Positions 24,301 through 35,300 of a DNA stretch of 64,000 nucleotides are shown piece by piece; the first letter of the stretch is position 1; every line of letters starts with the position of its first letter. A program made the translations under genes and the position numbers. The stretch is from the NCBI GenBank assembly GCA_049999725.1, contig JBNGIS010039156.1, positions 1-64,000 of the forward strand. Direction: 5' to 3'. Under the pieces are notes generated by a model. It was not told where the DNA came from. It ran no database searches and saw nothing but the letters and a program-made list of their open reading frames with translations. Origin of the DNA: Haplomitrium mnioides (Eukaryota; Marchantiophyta; Haplomitriopsida; Calobryales).

Positions 24301-24660
24301 CTACAGTTGCTTTATCAAGTACGGAGGCTGAATACAGGGGGGCAGCCATGGCCACCTGTGAGGTAATGTGGTTATTGAAGTTATTACAGGATTTGGATGT
24401 CAGAGTGGAGGAGCCATTGAAGGTTCATTGCGACAATATTAGCAGTATTCAATTGGCTAACAATCTTGTTTTTCATGCACGTTCAAAGCACATTGAGGTG
24501 CATCAACATTTTGTGAGAGAGAAAGTGTTGGCTAGAGTGATTGATCTGCTGTACATCAGCACTGAAGGTCAGGTTGCTGATATTTTTACGAAGGCGTTGG
24601 GTGTCAAAAAGTTGCAGAAATTCAGACAACAACTTGGTGTACAAATGTTGAGCTCGAGGG
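21365..24660 (+). pseudogene. Copia pol: protease, integrase, reverse transcriptase, RNase H; broken
   Basis: Protease: WFVDSACSNHMTG at about 21.43 kb. Pre-integrase: IWHKRIGHANVQKL, then CEAYPFGKQ (last Cys changed to Tyr). Integrase: HSDVWGP, MRSDGGGEY and NGVDERKNRHIAEVARA give the D, D and E. [30 protein letters not shown] at about 23.26-23.34 kb, QMDVKNTFMHGE, then ILIYVDDLIMTG (YVDD) at about 23.70 kb. RNase [42 protein letters not shown], then ADIFTKALG. Order IN before RT defines copia. Stops (for example 22302, 22762, 23341, 23845, 24183) and frameshifts near 22.39, 23.43 and 24.18 kb make it inactive. Confidence 0.9.
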
Positions 24661-24664
24661 GGAG

Positions 24665-24883
24665 TGTTGAAATGTCAAGCTCTAATAGGCTGCCAGGCTG
24701 AGCTGGCAGCCCCCTTAGTTTATCTAGGGTTTGTAATATATCTGGGGCAAATTGGAGTCACGAGAGAGCACTCCTCCCTTTGTTGTAATTTGAGGCCATC
24801 GAGCCTTTGTGAAATACAATGTATTATTCTCTCCACCCCTGGATGCAATTTGTGTGTTCCATCACAGTGCAATATTGTTGACA
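24665..24883 (+). repeat. 3' LTR of the copia element
   Basis: 219 bp, same ends as the 5' LTR. A purine tract GAGCTCGAGGGGGAG precedes it. The right TSD TTTCT follows at 24884-24888. Confidence 0.93.
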
Positions 24884-24888
24884 TTTCT

Positions 24889-25260
24889 TTAGTTGCTTAT
24901 AAACTTGATATTTCTCTTCATATGAAGATTCATCATATGTTCGATGTGTCTAAACTTAAGCCTTTTGTTCCTAGTCCATATTTTTTTCCAAATCGTGTTC
25001 AACTTACTCCTCCGGCTATTGTTCTTAATGATCATGAAAAATTTGAATTGGACCTCATTTTGGCGAAAGGAGTTATCAAGCGATAGCGGCATCCACAAGT
25101 TCAATACAAGGTTTTGTGGAAAGGCTATCCGCTTCATGATGCTACTTGGGAACCTTCTTCAAATCTTGAGAATGCTCAAGAGGCTATTCAAATATTTGAC
25201 AGTTGCGGCAATGACAAGGACGTCATCGATTACAAGACGTTCAACTGTCAATTTCTAGTA
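24889..25260 (+). pseudogene. Chromovirus integrase C-terminus and chromodomain
   Basis: This is the second half of the gypsy integrase split by the copia insertion. It reads VAYKLDISLHMKIHHMFDVS, then KPFVP, then a stop at about 25.084 kb. A chromodomain-like end follows: VQYKVLWKGYPLHDATWEP, then NLENAQEAIQIFD. The chromodomain directs integration toward marked chromatin in chromoviruses. The 3' LTR begins directly after it, with no clear polypurine tract. Confidence 0.8.
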
Positions 25261-25668
25261 TGAGAACGGTTTGGTAGTAGTACAAGCATAAAGTTTTGCT
25301 ATTTATAAGAAAAAAAAGAGGATTGAAGGAAGTGGTAGAGAGTCACTTTAAAGGTTGAGATAAGATTACTTGACTTCGAAGTAACTTTTAGTAGAGAGTC
25401 ACTTTTAGGGTTGAAATTAGAAGTGACTTGTAAGTGAAGAAAGAGGGATGACACCTTCTTATCTTGTATAAATAGAAGGGCTTCTTAGCCCAACTGATCA
25501 TTTTGGAGTTTCTCTCGAATCACTTGGGTTCTTTGGTTGCTTAGCTTTTGCTTGCACTCTTGGTCTTAGTTTGGGCCTTGAGTTGCTATTGGATTTGGTC
25601 GAAGAACTCTATTAGAGTTCACTATGAGTTTCTACTCATTTGGATTTGGTCTTTGAGATTCTTTTACA
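25261..25668 (+). repeat. 3' LTR of the chromovirus remnant
   Basis: 408 bp, TGAGAACG...TTTTACA, matching the copy at 16907-17328. One GAAAGAGGGATGA unit present twice in the 5' copy is single here, which explains most of the length difference. Confidence 0.85.
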
Positions 25669-26095
25669 GGTTTGGAGTCTATGTGCACATAGGCTTTAGC
25701 AGTCTATGCACGCATAGGTTTAGGGCTCTTGTTTGGAGTCTATGCACATATAGGCTTTATGGTTCTTGTTTGGAGTCTATACGTACATAAGCTTTAGGGT
25801 TCTCATTTAGAATCTATGCGCGCATAAGCTTTAGGGTTTTCGTTCGGAGTCTATAAATGCATAAGCTTTAGGGTTCTTATTTGGAGTCTATACACGCATA
25901 GGTTTTAGGGTTCTCATTCAAAGTCTATGCCCACATAGCCTTATTGTTCTCGTTCGGAGTCTATACGCGTATAGGCTTTAGGGTTATCGTTTGGAGTCAA
26001 TGAATGCATAGGCTTTAGGGTTCTTGTCCAAAGTCAATGCGACATAGACTTTAACAACTACGACACTCAAAGTCTAGTTCAAAGTCCCTATGCAT
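25669..26095. repeat. Palindromic-core minisatellite (about 37-bp unit)
   Basis: About eleven units read TTTGGAGTCTATGCACGCATAG, then GCTTTAGGGTTCTCG. The core CTATGCGCGCATAG is self-complementary. It starts at the base after the gypsy 3' LTR and resembles the arrays in the introns at 10.3 and 12.2 kb, though the unit is longer. Confidence 0.8.
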
Positions 26096-27300
26096 AGACA
26101 TCCATTTTTTCATAAAAACATATATGTTTTATTTATTTTTTTGATGAATTTAGTGTATTCACAATGGTGTAAAGTTTTAATACAATGTTTTAATAATTTA
26201 AATGCTTGTTTTCTAAGATGTTTATTATAAATAAGTTTTTTAAAATATAATCTCAACATAAAATACACTATTTGTATTTCTAAAAAAACAAAATTTTTCG
26301 AAAAAAAAAATTTCACAAACATGAAATTGATGTTTTCAAATACTGAATCACAAAAAAATAATGGTTATGACTACCAAGTGAAACTTAAACTCAATAGCAA
26401 TTCGTGGTTCAAAGTAGCAATTGTTTCTCTCTCTATGATTTGATTTAGTTCAACTTCCATCTTATTATGATTTAATTATCTTGTAGATTTAAAAGATGAC
26501 ATCGAGTATATAGCCAAGTTCTTACTAGATTATATATATATCACGTTTAACAAGAAAATGTAAGTGGTATGCTAACTTAAGAAGATTGAACTAGAATCCA
26601 TTCTATTTTGGTTAGAAATGTGATATAAAACAAATTGTTTTGTTAGGTTCTATTTTTTGAGTGTTTTAAAAAACAATTTAACAATTATAATAGTTGAAAT
26701 GAAGCAATGGTGGGAGTAAAAACTAGAATAGATAATAACTAAAAGCTATGGAATTCACATTTAGTCCTTCTAACAATGGCAAACTACAAGGATATATTAC
26801 AATAGTAGATTAATTTTTTTCACAACAACCCTATTCTTGTACTCACCACCATATTACACATGATTAACTAAATTAATCTTCATTGCTTAAATTAATCTTC
26901 ATATGTAATTAGTCTTTGCTAGAAGGATTAAACTTGTAATCATACGTTGTTTCAGGGATTATTAATCTTTGTATTAAGTAACTTAAATTAATCTTCAGCT
27001 GTAATAAGTNNNNNNNNNNCTGTAATAAGTTTTTGCTAGAGGGTTTAAACTTGTAATAAGTTACTATGGGAGTACTAAACTAGAATTGCATAATTATTCT
27101 TAACTAGAATGAAGTCAACATTGAATTTATGTATGTATGCATTGACACCATGCATGTATGTATGCATGTATGTATGTATTGACACCATGCATGTATGTAT
27201 GTATGCATGCAGGTATTGTCAGCTCTAAACAAACAAGGGCATTTTGGGGAAAAGCAAGACCTAGTATTCCAGATATAGAGGAGGGTCAAACAGAGTTAGA
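26096..27300. other. AT-rich intergenic DNA, gap and ATGT microsatellite
   Basis: No gene is supported. A 10-N gap at 27010-27019 is flanked by the same CTGTAATAAGT on both sides. Around 27.12-27.22 kb are ATGTATGTATGC tetranucleotide runs, in two blocks each following the words TTGACACCATGC. Confidence 0.5.
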
Positions 27301-27478
27301 GAGTCGTTAGAGGAGGTGAAGGAAATCCCAGGTCAAGGTCACAGAATTGGACGTCGTTTCCCGCCGGCTTGCCCAGTGGCCGTTAGCATTCGCTTCCCGC
27401 AACCAGGGAGCCGTGTACGCCAAGTGCGCCACTGGGCAGCCTTTGACTGGCAAAACCCTTGACCACGGGTAAATTGGA

Positions 27479-27531
27479 CCACGTGGCACGTGGCGTCCTG
27501 GACTCGGACGGCCGAAGGTCTGCCACGTCAC
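27479..27531. promoter_or_regulatory. G-box cluster upstream of an unknown plus-strand gene
   Basis: Two perfect CACGTG boxes lie at 27480-27485 and 27487-27492, one base apart (CCACGTGGCACGTGG). A GCCACGTCAC element follows at 27522-27531. In plants such ACGT cores bind bZIP and bHLH factors linked to light or abscisic-acid responses. The local GC content is higher than the flanks. A role for the gene beginning at about 27.6 kb is inference from position. Confidence 0.55.
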
Positions 27532-27679
27532 AGAATCACACATACCGCACACTAGGGGATTCCAATATCAGTTGAAGAGGACTCTTCCTTTGGAGAGGAG
27601 CGACAATGTTTCTCGCGCACTTCTCAACTGGACTCCACTTCTCATTTCGTCCTCTGCCTCGGCGGCTCATCGGAGGCGG

Positions 27680-27867
27680 ATGGCGTTGTGTACCTGTTTC
27701 TGTAATGCGCACTTATTCAACAAACGATCAGGCTCTGGATCCGATGACTTCAGATTGTCGGTAGACAAAGTAGAGTCTGCCGTGCCCAGCTGGGCTCGTG
27801 CGAGGGATAAAGTTACTACCCTTGCCAACCAGAGGGCATACAAATTCGTCGACGAAATGTCTTCAAG
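27680..27867 (+). CDS. Possible first exon (or 5' UTR exon with upstream ORF) of an unknown gene
   Basis: From ATG at 27680 the frame reads MALCTCFCNAHLF and then a charged helical stretch (ARARDKVTTLANQRAYKF). A good donor, AAG followed by GTTTGA, is at 27867/27868, and a good acceptor, TTTCAG, ends at 28271. Joining these two does not continue this frame into the downstream ORF: it stops after a few codons. So either this is an upstream ORF in a 5' UTR exon, the true donor differs (GTGAGG at 28100 is an alternative but also out of phase), or there is an assembly indel. The neighbouring frame is open across the same junction but lacks an ATG. I do not recognise the protein. Confidence 0.4.
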
Positions 27868-28282
27868 GTTTGATTCGCACTTGTACTATTTCTTATATAT
27901 TGAATCACTAATTCGTGGTCAATCGTCTCTCAATCCAATTCATGGAAATCTCTTGTGTTGCATGCACAGTGGTTTTTTGAAGTGTTTGGTCAATAAGCTG
28001 GCCTTTGATGCGCGTGGCAAAGTCAAAGATTGGTCTTCCGTAATCCTCTATGGCTATGTGAACCAGTCTATCAATTGGACAATATTGCCGTATGCCTTGG
28101 TGAGGCTTGAACTTTTGCAAACAAGGAATCGCCTTAAACATGGATGTATACAATAAAGAATTCATTCAGTTGATAACTCATGAATCTCGCTGTTCAAATG
28201 GCGCAGACGAATGTCTGTTGAGAACTTGTAATATTTTGGGTCTATGAGCTATCGATAGCTTTGAATTTCAGGAACAGCTAAA

Positions 28283-28831
28283 ATGCACACAGAGATGTTT
28301 GGGAGGATGGTTAATTATGATCCTGGAATTATCTTGTGCAGACACATCACTTTGGCAGCGTTCACTGCTGCGGCGGCTGCAGGCTTGACTGTTTTCTCTG
28401 TAGCACCTGTGGTTCTTGCTGCGCAAGGTGACGCCTCCGCCAGGGGTATGGCTGGTGTGCACAACACTCCGGGGGACTTCAGTTTTAGCATCGCAATTCC
28501 TATTCCTGACGAGGAGACTTGGGCATATTCACAATACGGATTCATTGCGCCTCCGCCTCGAGGAGGAGGAGATGACGTTCGTTTCCTAAATTACGACGGG
28601 GGATGCCCTGCATGGCAGCCTAGTCAATTTGAAATGGTTGTTCCTGACCGTGGACATGCGAGGCCATTTCCGCGACAGGGATATGTGTGGCCGGCTCTGT
28701 ACACGATGGAGGAGGCAACCATAGAGTACCCTGAATCCAATTCAAAGGATCCCACAGTCAAGTATGAATCCCTCATTGATGCTCTCCTGAAGATGGCGAG
28801 GGAGAGCGGGCTCCAATGTTTCAGCCTCTGA
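28283..28831 (+). CDS. Protein of unknown function with a hydrophobic N-terminal segment
   Basis: The ORF has 182 codons from ATG 28283 to TGA. About 20 residues in, a hydrophobic run rich in Ala (ITLAAFTAAAAAGLTVFSV) ends at VLAAQGD, which could be a signal peptide, thylakoid-transfer signal or membrane anchor. The rest is soluble and rich in Pro, Gly and aromatics (GFIAPPPRGGGDD, then YDGGCPAWQPSQFE), ending in a short helix (LIDALLKMARESGL). I do not recognise the family. A frame start at this ATG is uncertain because a spliced upstream exon is likely. Codon use and GC are unlike the surrounding repeats. The gene converges with ARL1, and a candidate poly(A) signal follows. Confidence 0.6.
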   Translation: MHTEMFGRMVNYDPGIILCRHITLAAFTAAAAAGLTVFSVAPVVLAAQGDASARGMAGVHNTPGDFSFSIAIPIPDEETWAYSQYGFIAPPPRGGGDDVRFLNYDGGCPAWQPSQFEMVVPDRGHARPFPRQGYVWPALYTMEEATIEYPESNSKDPTVKYESLIDALLKMARESGLQCFSL

Positions 28832-28976
28832 GCTTATTCCTTCCTCTTCGATTCTTTCGACACACAAAGAATTACGAGAGAATATCTTATGCAATTATGC
28901 TCGCATCACTGTTGTACAGTTGCAGTAATTTTTTTCCAATTCAAATTATTGTTTTGAAAAAATATCGTCGAAAAAG

Positions 28977-28982
28977 AATAAA
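28977..28982 (+). terminator. Candidate polyadenylation signal
   Basis: AATAAA lies about 146 bases after the stop of the unknown plus-strand ORF. Confidence 0.4.
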
Positions 28983-29958
28983 AATATGCCGAAAGAAAAG
29001 AAAATGAATGATAAGCGAGGAGTTTATCGAAACTCCATTTTTATCGCACAGTTGCAGTGACAATGTACATACCCGGAAAATCAAATGAACATGTAGACAA
29101 ATATATGCACAGCATACATACTTTTCAAAAAATTGAAAACGTCCTCAAATTTCTGTAACCAGAAAGTTCCACCACACCCTTTCAATTATACAAACCAGTT
29201 ACGAAACTCCAATAACGAACTATATATCACGGGTTATAATGCCCTCGAAATCGTACACACAATCATTGCCTCAAAGTTCTCGGCATTCCTCGTCAAAAAT
29301 TACACTACAATGATTCAGGGACATGCACCTGTTTACTAAATCCAGCACTAACCGTCAGAATTCTGAATGACATTCACCTTCCATTATCATCATTCACAGA
29401 CGATAGTCATTCAAGAATCTCCTACAGGCTGAGAATTTATCCTGCTGATATCCAGCTGAGAACCAGAACTCACTAGATTGATTGAAAGATACACTGCATT
29501 TCATCCTGGCAAGGATAAAAAGAGAAGGGGCTCTTCAAAGACAAACAGGTATGAGCATCCCCATGGAATACAATCCGAGAGATAACAAATTTGAATACCA
29601 GCCAGCTTTGCCCAGATATCCATACTCAGAAATACATTTACACAGCATGAGTTCTCAGAATGAAAACCAAAATTGTTGACGCTTAGCACAAAATAATCCA
29701 GGTTTCCGGTTGGAAAGTCACCCAAATACTGCGACTTCAAGTCCTGAACACATTGCTCATACAGCTTTAGGAAGCCTTTACAAACCATAGATTATATAAC
29801 AACAATAATGTCCAGAAGACACCAAACATTAAATGACATTCAAAAGAGTCTCAAAATCCTGCTCAATGTACACTTTAAAATATAAGTTAAGAAAATTTGC
29901 TTAAGAAAAGAGGAAAACAAAAGCATACAGGAAGGCTCCACAGGATTCTTCACCAAAC
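28983..29958. other. Convergent intergenic region, probably including the ARL1 3' UTR
   Basis: No ORF is convincing. The minus-strand side next to 29959 is expected to hold the ARL1 3' UTR, but I see no clear AATAAA on that strand. Confidence 0.4.
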
Positions 29959-32309
29959 TTATCTGCCTTTTGATTTCAACGTGTCACTAAGCCTGCATCA
30001 AGCACAGACTAAGCTCAGATGGACCCCATCCTAAGATTTCCGTCTCATCCGAGAATTCAAAAAAGATCAGAACTGTTAATTATAACTAAAATATCTCATG
30101 GGCATACCAGTCCAGGCCTTCAAACAATCCTTCGCCCTTTATTGCAGATGTCTTGAAGATAGCCCACTGTCTATTCTTGATCTTGTGTAGACTTAAGGCC
30201 TCTGTGACAGAAGCCTCATCAAGTGCTCCAGGAAGATCCTGTAAGCAAGAAAGAAAGCTCAGGATTCTTTAATGTAATGCACAATCCTTCCCTTGAATAT
30301 TCTCGCAATGATTGTATTGAGGCTTGCTGCCACATGACAGTCGTCAAACAGTCTAGGAAATGCGATCAAGGTGAGAAAATAACTCGGATAAGGTAAGGAT
30401 GTCGCTCAAAATCATGAGCTACTGAAGTAAGCACCTTGCGACTTCTTTGGAGTGCTCTGTTGGTATATGCATCTTACCAGCAATATATTTGATAATGTCT
30501 CACCATAATCGAAGTTCCACAGGCAATGAATGCTATTCCCACGGCTATGCTATGTATGCAATTCCCACAGCTATGATTGACACAATGAGAGATGTGCGAT
30601 TCTAAAGATGAAAGAAATAGTAGGCTTGTATGCCAAGAGCCTGTACCTGTTTATTGGCATAAATGAGAACAACTGAATCCTTAAGCTCCTCTTCCTGTGA
30701 ACAACAATTATAGTTGGTGGGAAACAAAAAATCTATCTCTTGCTGTGAGAATTTAAAGCTATCCTGCCAGAAACAAGTAAGCAAGAGGGCAAGCCTCCTA
30801 GCCATGAAACAACTAACCTCCAAAATGGCATGGAACTCCTCATTTGCAGTCACCAGCCTATCAGTATCACGGGAATCCACCACATAAATAATTGCCTGGG
30901 TATTTGGAAAGTAGCACCGCCAATAAGGCCTGCAAGATGTTATATATATTAGATTTCCATATAACATTGAAATTGCTTCTAGAAGCGAAGGAAAACCAGA
31001 TAACTTTGAAGGTAGTAGCACTATTCTAGGGGAACCAAGACACATCACACAAGACATAGAGATATCCTTGTTATTATTGAGAAATTGATACTAACAACTC
31101 AGACAGCCAAACATATAGTTTATCACGTTGACCTGATTTGAAGATTGACAAGACTAAGTAACCACTTTTCAACAAAAGAAGATAAAGACTGGGAGAACAA
31201 AATGTATATAAAAATTTAAAGAAGTAGCAGGACAACATGTTATACAACACAAAGTGCATAATGCTTGTCGCTTGCAAAGCATCTATAAACAACAAGAATG
31301 AGTAGAATGGAAACAATACTATTTCCTTATATATCTTTATAAGTATTGAGAGAACTCCATACTTACAAACTAAGGTAGCCAATCATAAAGTTAATCAAGA
31401 TGTTCTGTACTGAAGATTGAAAAGATTAACAACCCAACCTCCACCCCAATCAAAAACAAAAATAAAGCAGAAGAAACCCAAAAATAAAATAAAAGTTTAT
31501 AAAATAAAATAAAATAAAATAAAAATTTAACTAAAGCTAGCTAACTAGAGGAGAAGTGCAGTGATGCGCATAGTGTTTGTCAAGCACTTGCCATAGACCT
31601 CTAAGCAGCATTATGAGTAGTATTGACAGATTACTACTACTTTACCACAGACTTCGTCAGTTCCCAGCCGTGGATATAAGTTATGCCAAAGGCAAAACTA
31701 AAGTCCTACGTTTCTGTCACTATTCCGGAAGTGGTGGGAAAACATAGGCATAATGTTGGCTAGCACTGCCCTCTGAAGCTACCATAACCTAAAAAAGAAA
31801 CAAATGAATATTTATTTATTATATTTTATATTCTTTAAAAAATACCATTTCCTTACCAGACTGTCAGTCTGAAGCTGTGGATATAAGCTATGCCAGTGGC
31901 AAAAAAAAGTCTCTCAAGTTAGTGTTGCATTTCCAGAAATAGTGGGAAAACATGGGCATGATGTTCCCTACCGATGAACTTTAAACTTACACATCATACA
32001 ATTTATTCAAAGTCACACAACTAAAAGTATATATATTAGTTATGAAGTTGTGGAGAGCAAAACTAACCACAACAACACTTAAATGGAAGCTGCAATAGTC
32101 TAGGAAAAACCTACACATATCACAACTGTGCACGCATAGAGTGCAGCCTGGACAATGTGGTGTCAGACACAAAGTTTCAGACTATTCAGCCTCATCATGT
32201 GTAGCAGTGACAAGCTGCCACAACTTCCTGCTGGTTTCATCAGTTCCCGACAGCAGGTCCTGATCAATCGTCGTACTGAGTTTCTGCCACTTTCCGGAAG
32301 TAACGGGAA

Positions 32310-32350
<41 letters not shown>

Positions 32351-35300
32351 TTGTGGAGAGTAAAACTAACCACAAAAAACAAATAAATGGAAGCTGCAAT
32401 AGTCTAGGAAAAGCCTACACACATCACAACTGCACAACACATAGAGTGCAGCCTTCACAATGTGGCGTCAGACACAAAGTTTCAGACTATTCAGCCTAAT
32501 CATGTGTAGTAGTGACAAGCTGCCACTTACTGCTGGTTTCGTCAGTTCCCAACAGCAGGTCCTGATCATTCTTTGTACAGAGTTTCTGCCACTTTCCGGA
32601 AGTAACGGGAAAACTCAGTCATGATGATGCCTAGCACTCCACCAAGAATCCAAACTAAAAGTATATACTGAAAGATTGAAACAAAAAAGTAAAAAGCAAG
32701 AGCCAGTAGGAGGAAGAAAAAGATGGAAGCAGGATATGGCTAGCTTGTGTGCTTATAGGAGCCTTCGCACAGTGAGCTTAATAATAAACCTGCCATATCC
32801 TGCAAATGCCCTGGCTGATATTCCAAATTGCAACACCTGATGCTATGAAATTACAACATAAAGAATTCTGTTGCTACTGATGTAGAAACACAGCTTCCAA
32901 TCAGTTGCTGAGACCTCGCAACCAATTCTCACGCCATATTATAGTTATGAAGATGTGGAGAGTAAAACTAGCCACAAAAACAATTAAATGGAAGCTGCAA
33001 TAGTCTAGGAAAAATCAAAAGCATCAGCTTACGAAATCATTCCTTTCACTTTAGTTTGATCTTGTGTCTCAATCTATGGCTGGCACTCTTCTTTCAGAAA
33101 CTCATGCTGCTTAAATCTCAAAAAACAGACATGGAGATTAGTGACGAGAGAGTGAGCATATGTGACTCACAAACAGGTTTGTCCCTGCTCAACTTATTTT
33201 TGGCTTTGCAATTTTTAGCTTACTACTTTGATTTTTTGCACCCCTCTGCACTATTGTGCACATTGTACTCAGTCTTTATGGCCCTAGGACTGGCTCTGGA
33301 CTTTAAATCGAATTCAACTAAAGCTATCAGATTTGCTGGAGTTTGTTTGACATAGAATTGACTGGTAGATACTGTTGATTATTTTCTGGTTTGATGGCCT
33401 GGGGCTAGTGATGTACCTCAGGAGAACATTTGATAGATTCTATTGTTGGGTAGCTGTTGCTGGCACCTTTGTGTCCTGTCTTGGCTACCTTCAAGGAAGT
33501 GGTTTGCTGTATATATAGTTATGAAGTTGTGGAGAGTAAAACTAACCACAAAAACAGATAAATGGAAGATGCGATAGTCTAGAAAAAACCTACACACATC
33601 ACAACTGTGCACACATAGAGTGCAGCCTTCACTATGTGGTGTCAGACACAAAGTTTCAGACTATTCAGCCTCATCATGTGNNNNNNNNNNTCATCATGTG
33701 TAGCAGTGACAAGCTGCCACAACTTCCTGCTGGTTTCGGCAGTTCCCGACAGCAGTTCCTGATCAATCTTCATACTGAGTTTCTTTTACTTTCCAGACGT
33801 AACGGGAAAACTCAGTCATGATGATGCCTGTCACTCCACCAAGATGGTTAGCTTTAGTCCAGACTTTGATGTTTTGCCGCCTTAGCAGTTGCATTTGATG
33901 TGTGGAAATAAAGTTTTTACTTCCTGTCGAAAAAAGAAAAAAAAAAGAAGGAAAAGGAATATTTCCTCGTCTCCAAAAGTGTACAAAGTTGAGTAGGATC
34001 TATGCTCACTCACCATACATCAGCTTAAAAAGAGGCTTCTCATTGGTCGCTTCAGGAGCTTCCCAGACCTCAAGGAGATATTTGACTAGTTTGGGACTTT
34101 GTGTTCAGAAAGGATGGAAGGCTACAGTCCTCACGATGATTGGCAAAGGTTTTTTTCCTGGTTATGGCAGAAGAACAAAAAGTCAGAACCAAGCTCCTTA
34201 CCAGAGTATCCTTCTCCCGCAAGAGTATGAAATGTATCTTCCAACCTTGAAGGCCAAAGGTTGACCCACTGATCGAACAATCTTTGGCCCCTACTTGGAT
34301 TACCTTTCCGTTCTTCCCTGAAGAGCTACACAATCAGCTGCCTACAATAGCCAGCCTCTTTGGCAAATGTATTCATGTCCCTTCAGTTCTTGACAGTTTG
34401 CATGTCAAATTCTGTGTTCAGCTTGACAGGTCATCACCTTCTAACAAGTGAGAGCTTATGAAGGGAGACAGGTTAAGAGTGAAAAATGACAAGTCTCTTG
34501 AGGTAATCAAATTTGTAGGTGAACAATACTAATTAGCTGAGTAAACTGCACAATATGTACCCATAGGTCTGTCTCTCAATAGATTGTCTAAAGACAAAAC
34601 TGAATTGAATTGAATAATTAAAGTCTCAAACCAGCCCAAAGTCAAAGGGACTGAGTACAACGCGCATCTAAGATTATCCACCAGAAAGTCCAGCCAGTAA
34701 ATGAGATTCATGCTTCTACTAACTTATTGGGAGTAATATGATTTCTCACAGAGAGATTAATGCATGATCGAGCCTTTCTGGCTCTTTCCTCATAAGTTTC
34801 TGATCACCGTTCATTTGCTTCTTTTCATCTTCTGAAAAAACATATTCCAAAGTTCCTTTTTTTTTCTTTTTTTTTTTGGAGCCGAAGGCAAACAACTTTA
34901 TTTACTTTAAACCACCAAGGGAACAACCACGGCCAGCAATCAGGCCGAGCGGCAAAAACCAACAACTATTCAATCCCTTTCAGGATCTAGCCTAGTAAAC
35001 AGCAGTAACCCAATGCCATCAATCAAGATTACTACTAACATCACAATTCCAGTAAACTGAGTCCTCATCACAGATACAGAGCAAATGCCTTGCACCCCAT
35101 GTTCTGTCAAAGGCTTCAAGAATTTTTTCTCTTTTCTCTTCATTTTGAGCCTATATCCAATCTCTACAAGCATCATGCCAAGCTTTCTTTCCGTACCCAA
35201 TCAGTCTCATCCAGATTTTCTTTTTTAAGCAGTACATATCCATGTGCGACTTCTTGAACACTATTGCATTCCTAGACAGCCATATGGAGTTAAGTACTGT

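Larger units (their letters stand above)
18687..24883 (+). mobile_element. Ty1/copia retrotransposon, complete structure but defective, inside a gypsy integrase
   Basis: The 6,197-bp element has two 219-bp LTRs, a tRNA-iMet primer site, gag, pol and a purine-rich tract before the 3' LTR. The 5-bp target duplication TTTCT is present at 18682-18686 and 24884-24888. It interrupts the gypsy integrase between FFISHVVS and VAYKLDISLHM, and removing it restores the gypsy frame by eye. Several stops and three frameshifts disable the coding region. The LTRs differ at about 11 of 219 positions, nearly all transitions. Confidence 0.93.
16907..25668 (+). mobile_element. Ty3/gypsy chromovirus remnant, two LTRs, interrupted by a copia element
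   Basis: LTRs at 16907-17328 and 25261-25668 start TGAGAACG and end TTTTACA. Internal DNA begins with a primer site, but only ~240 bp later enters the integrase zinc-binding region, so gag, protease, RT and RNase H have been deleted. Integrase runs to 18.68 kb, is split by the copia insertion, and resumes at 24.889 kb with the C-terminal part and a chromodomain. The 5-bp flanks (TAATA and GGTTT) do not match, so no target duplication is visible. Confidence 0.8.

Noticed and set aside
16902-25673. Target duplication for the 16.9-25.7 kb gypsy
   Set aside because: The flanks TAATA and GGTTT do not match at or near the LTR ends.
27680-28831. Simple two-exon join 27867 to 28272 as one protein
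   Set aside because: The phase is wrong: the first frame hits a stop three codons into the second exon. I list the parts separately.
29690-29790. Alternative last ARL1 exon giving a longer C-terminus
   Set aside because: It lacks a good acceptor. The 34-base exon at 29959-29992 has a good acceptor (TTGATGCAG), keeps LS-TLKS and ends at the family length.
31987-33651. Repeated small ORFs ([19 protein letters not shown]) in type-A repeats
   Set aside because: They are shadow frames of a non-coding structured repeat; the reading is on the strand opposite to TSD-defined repeat start and breaks in most copies.
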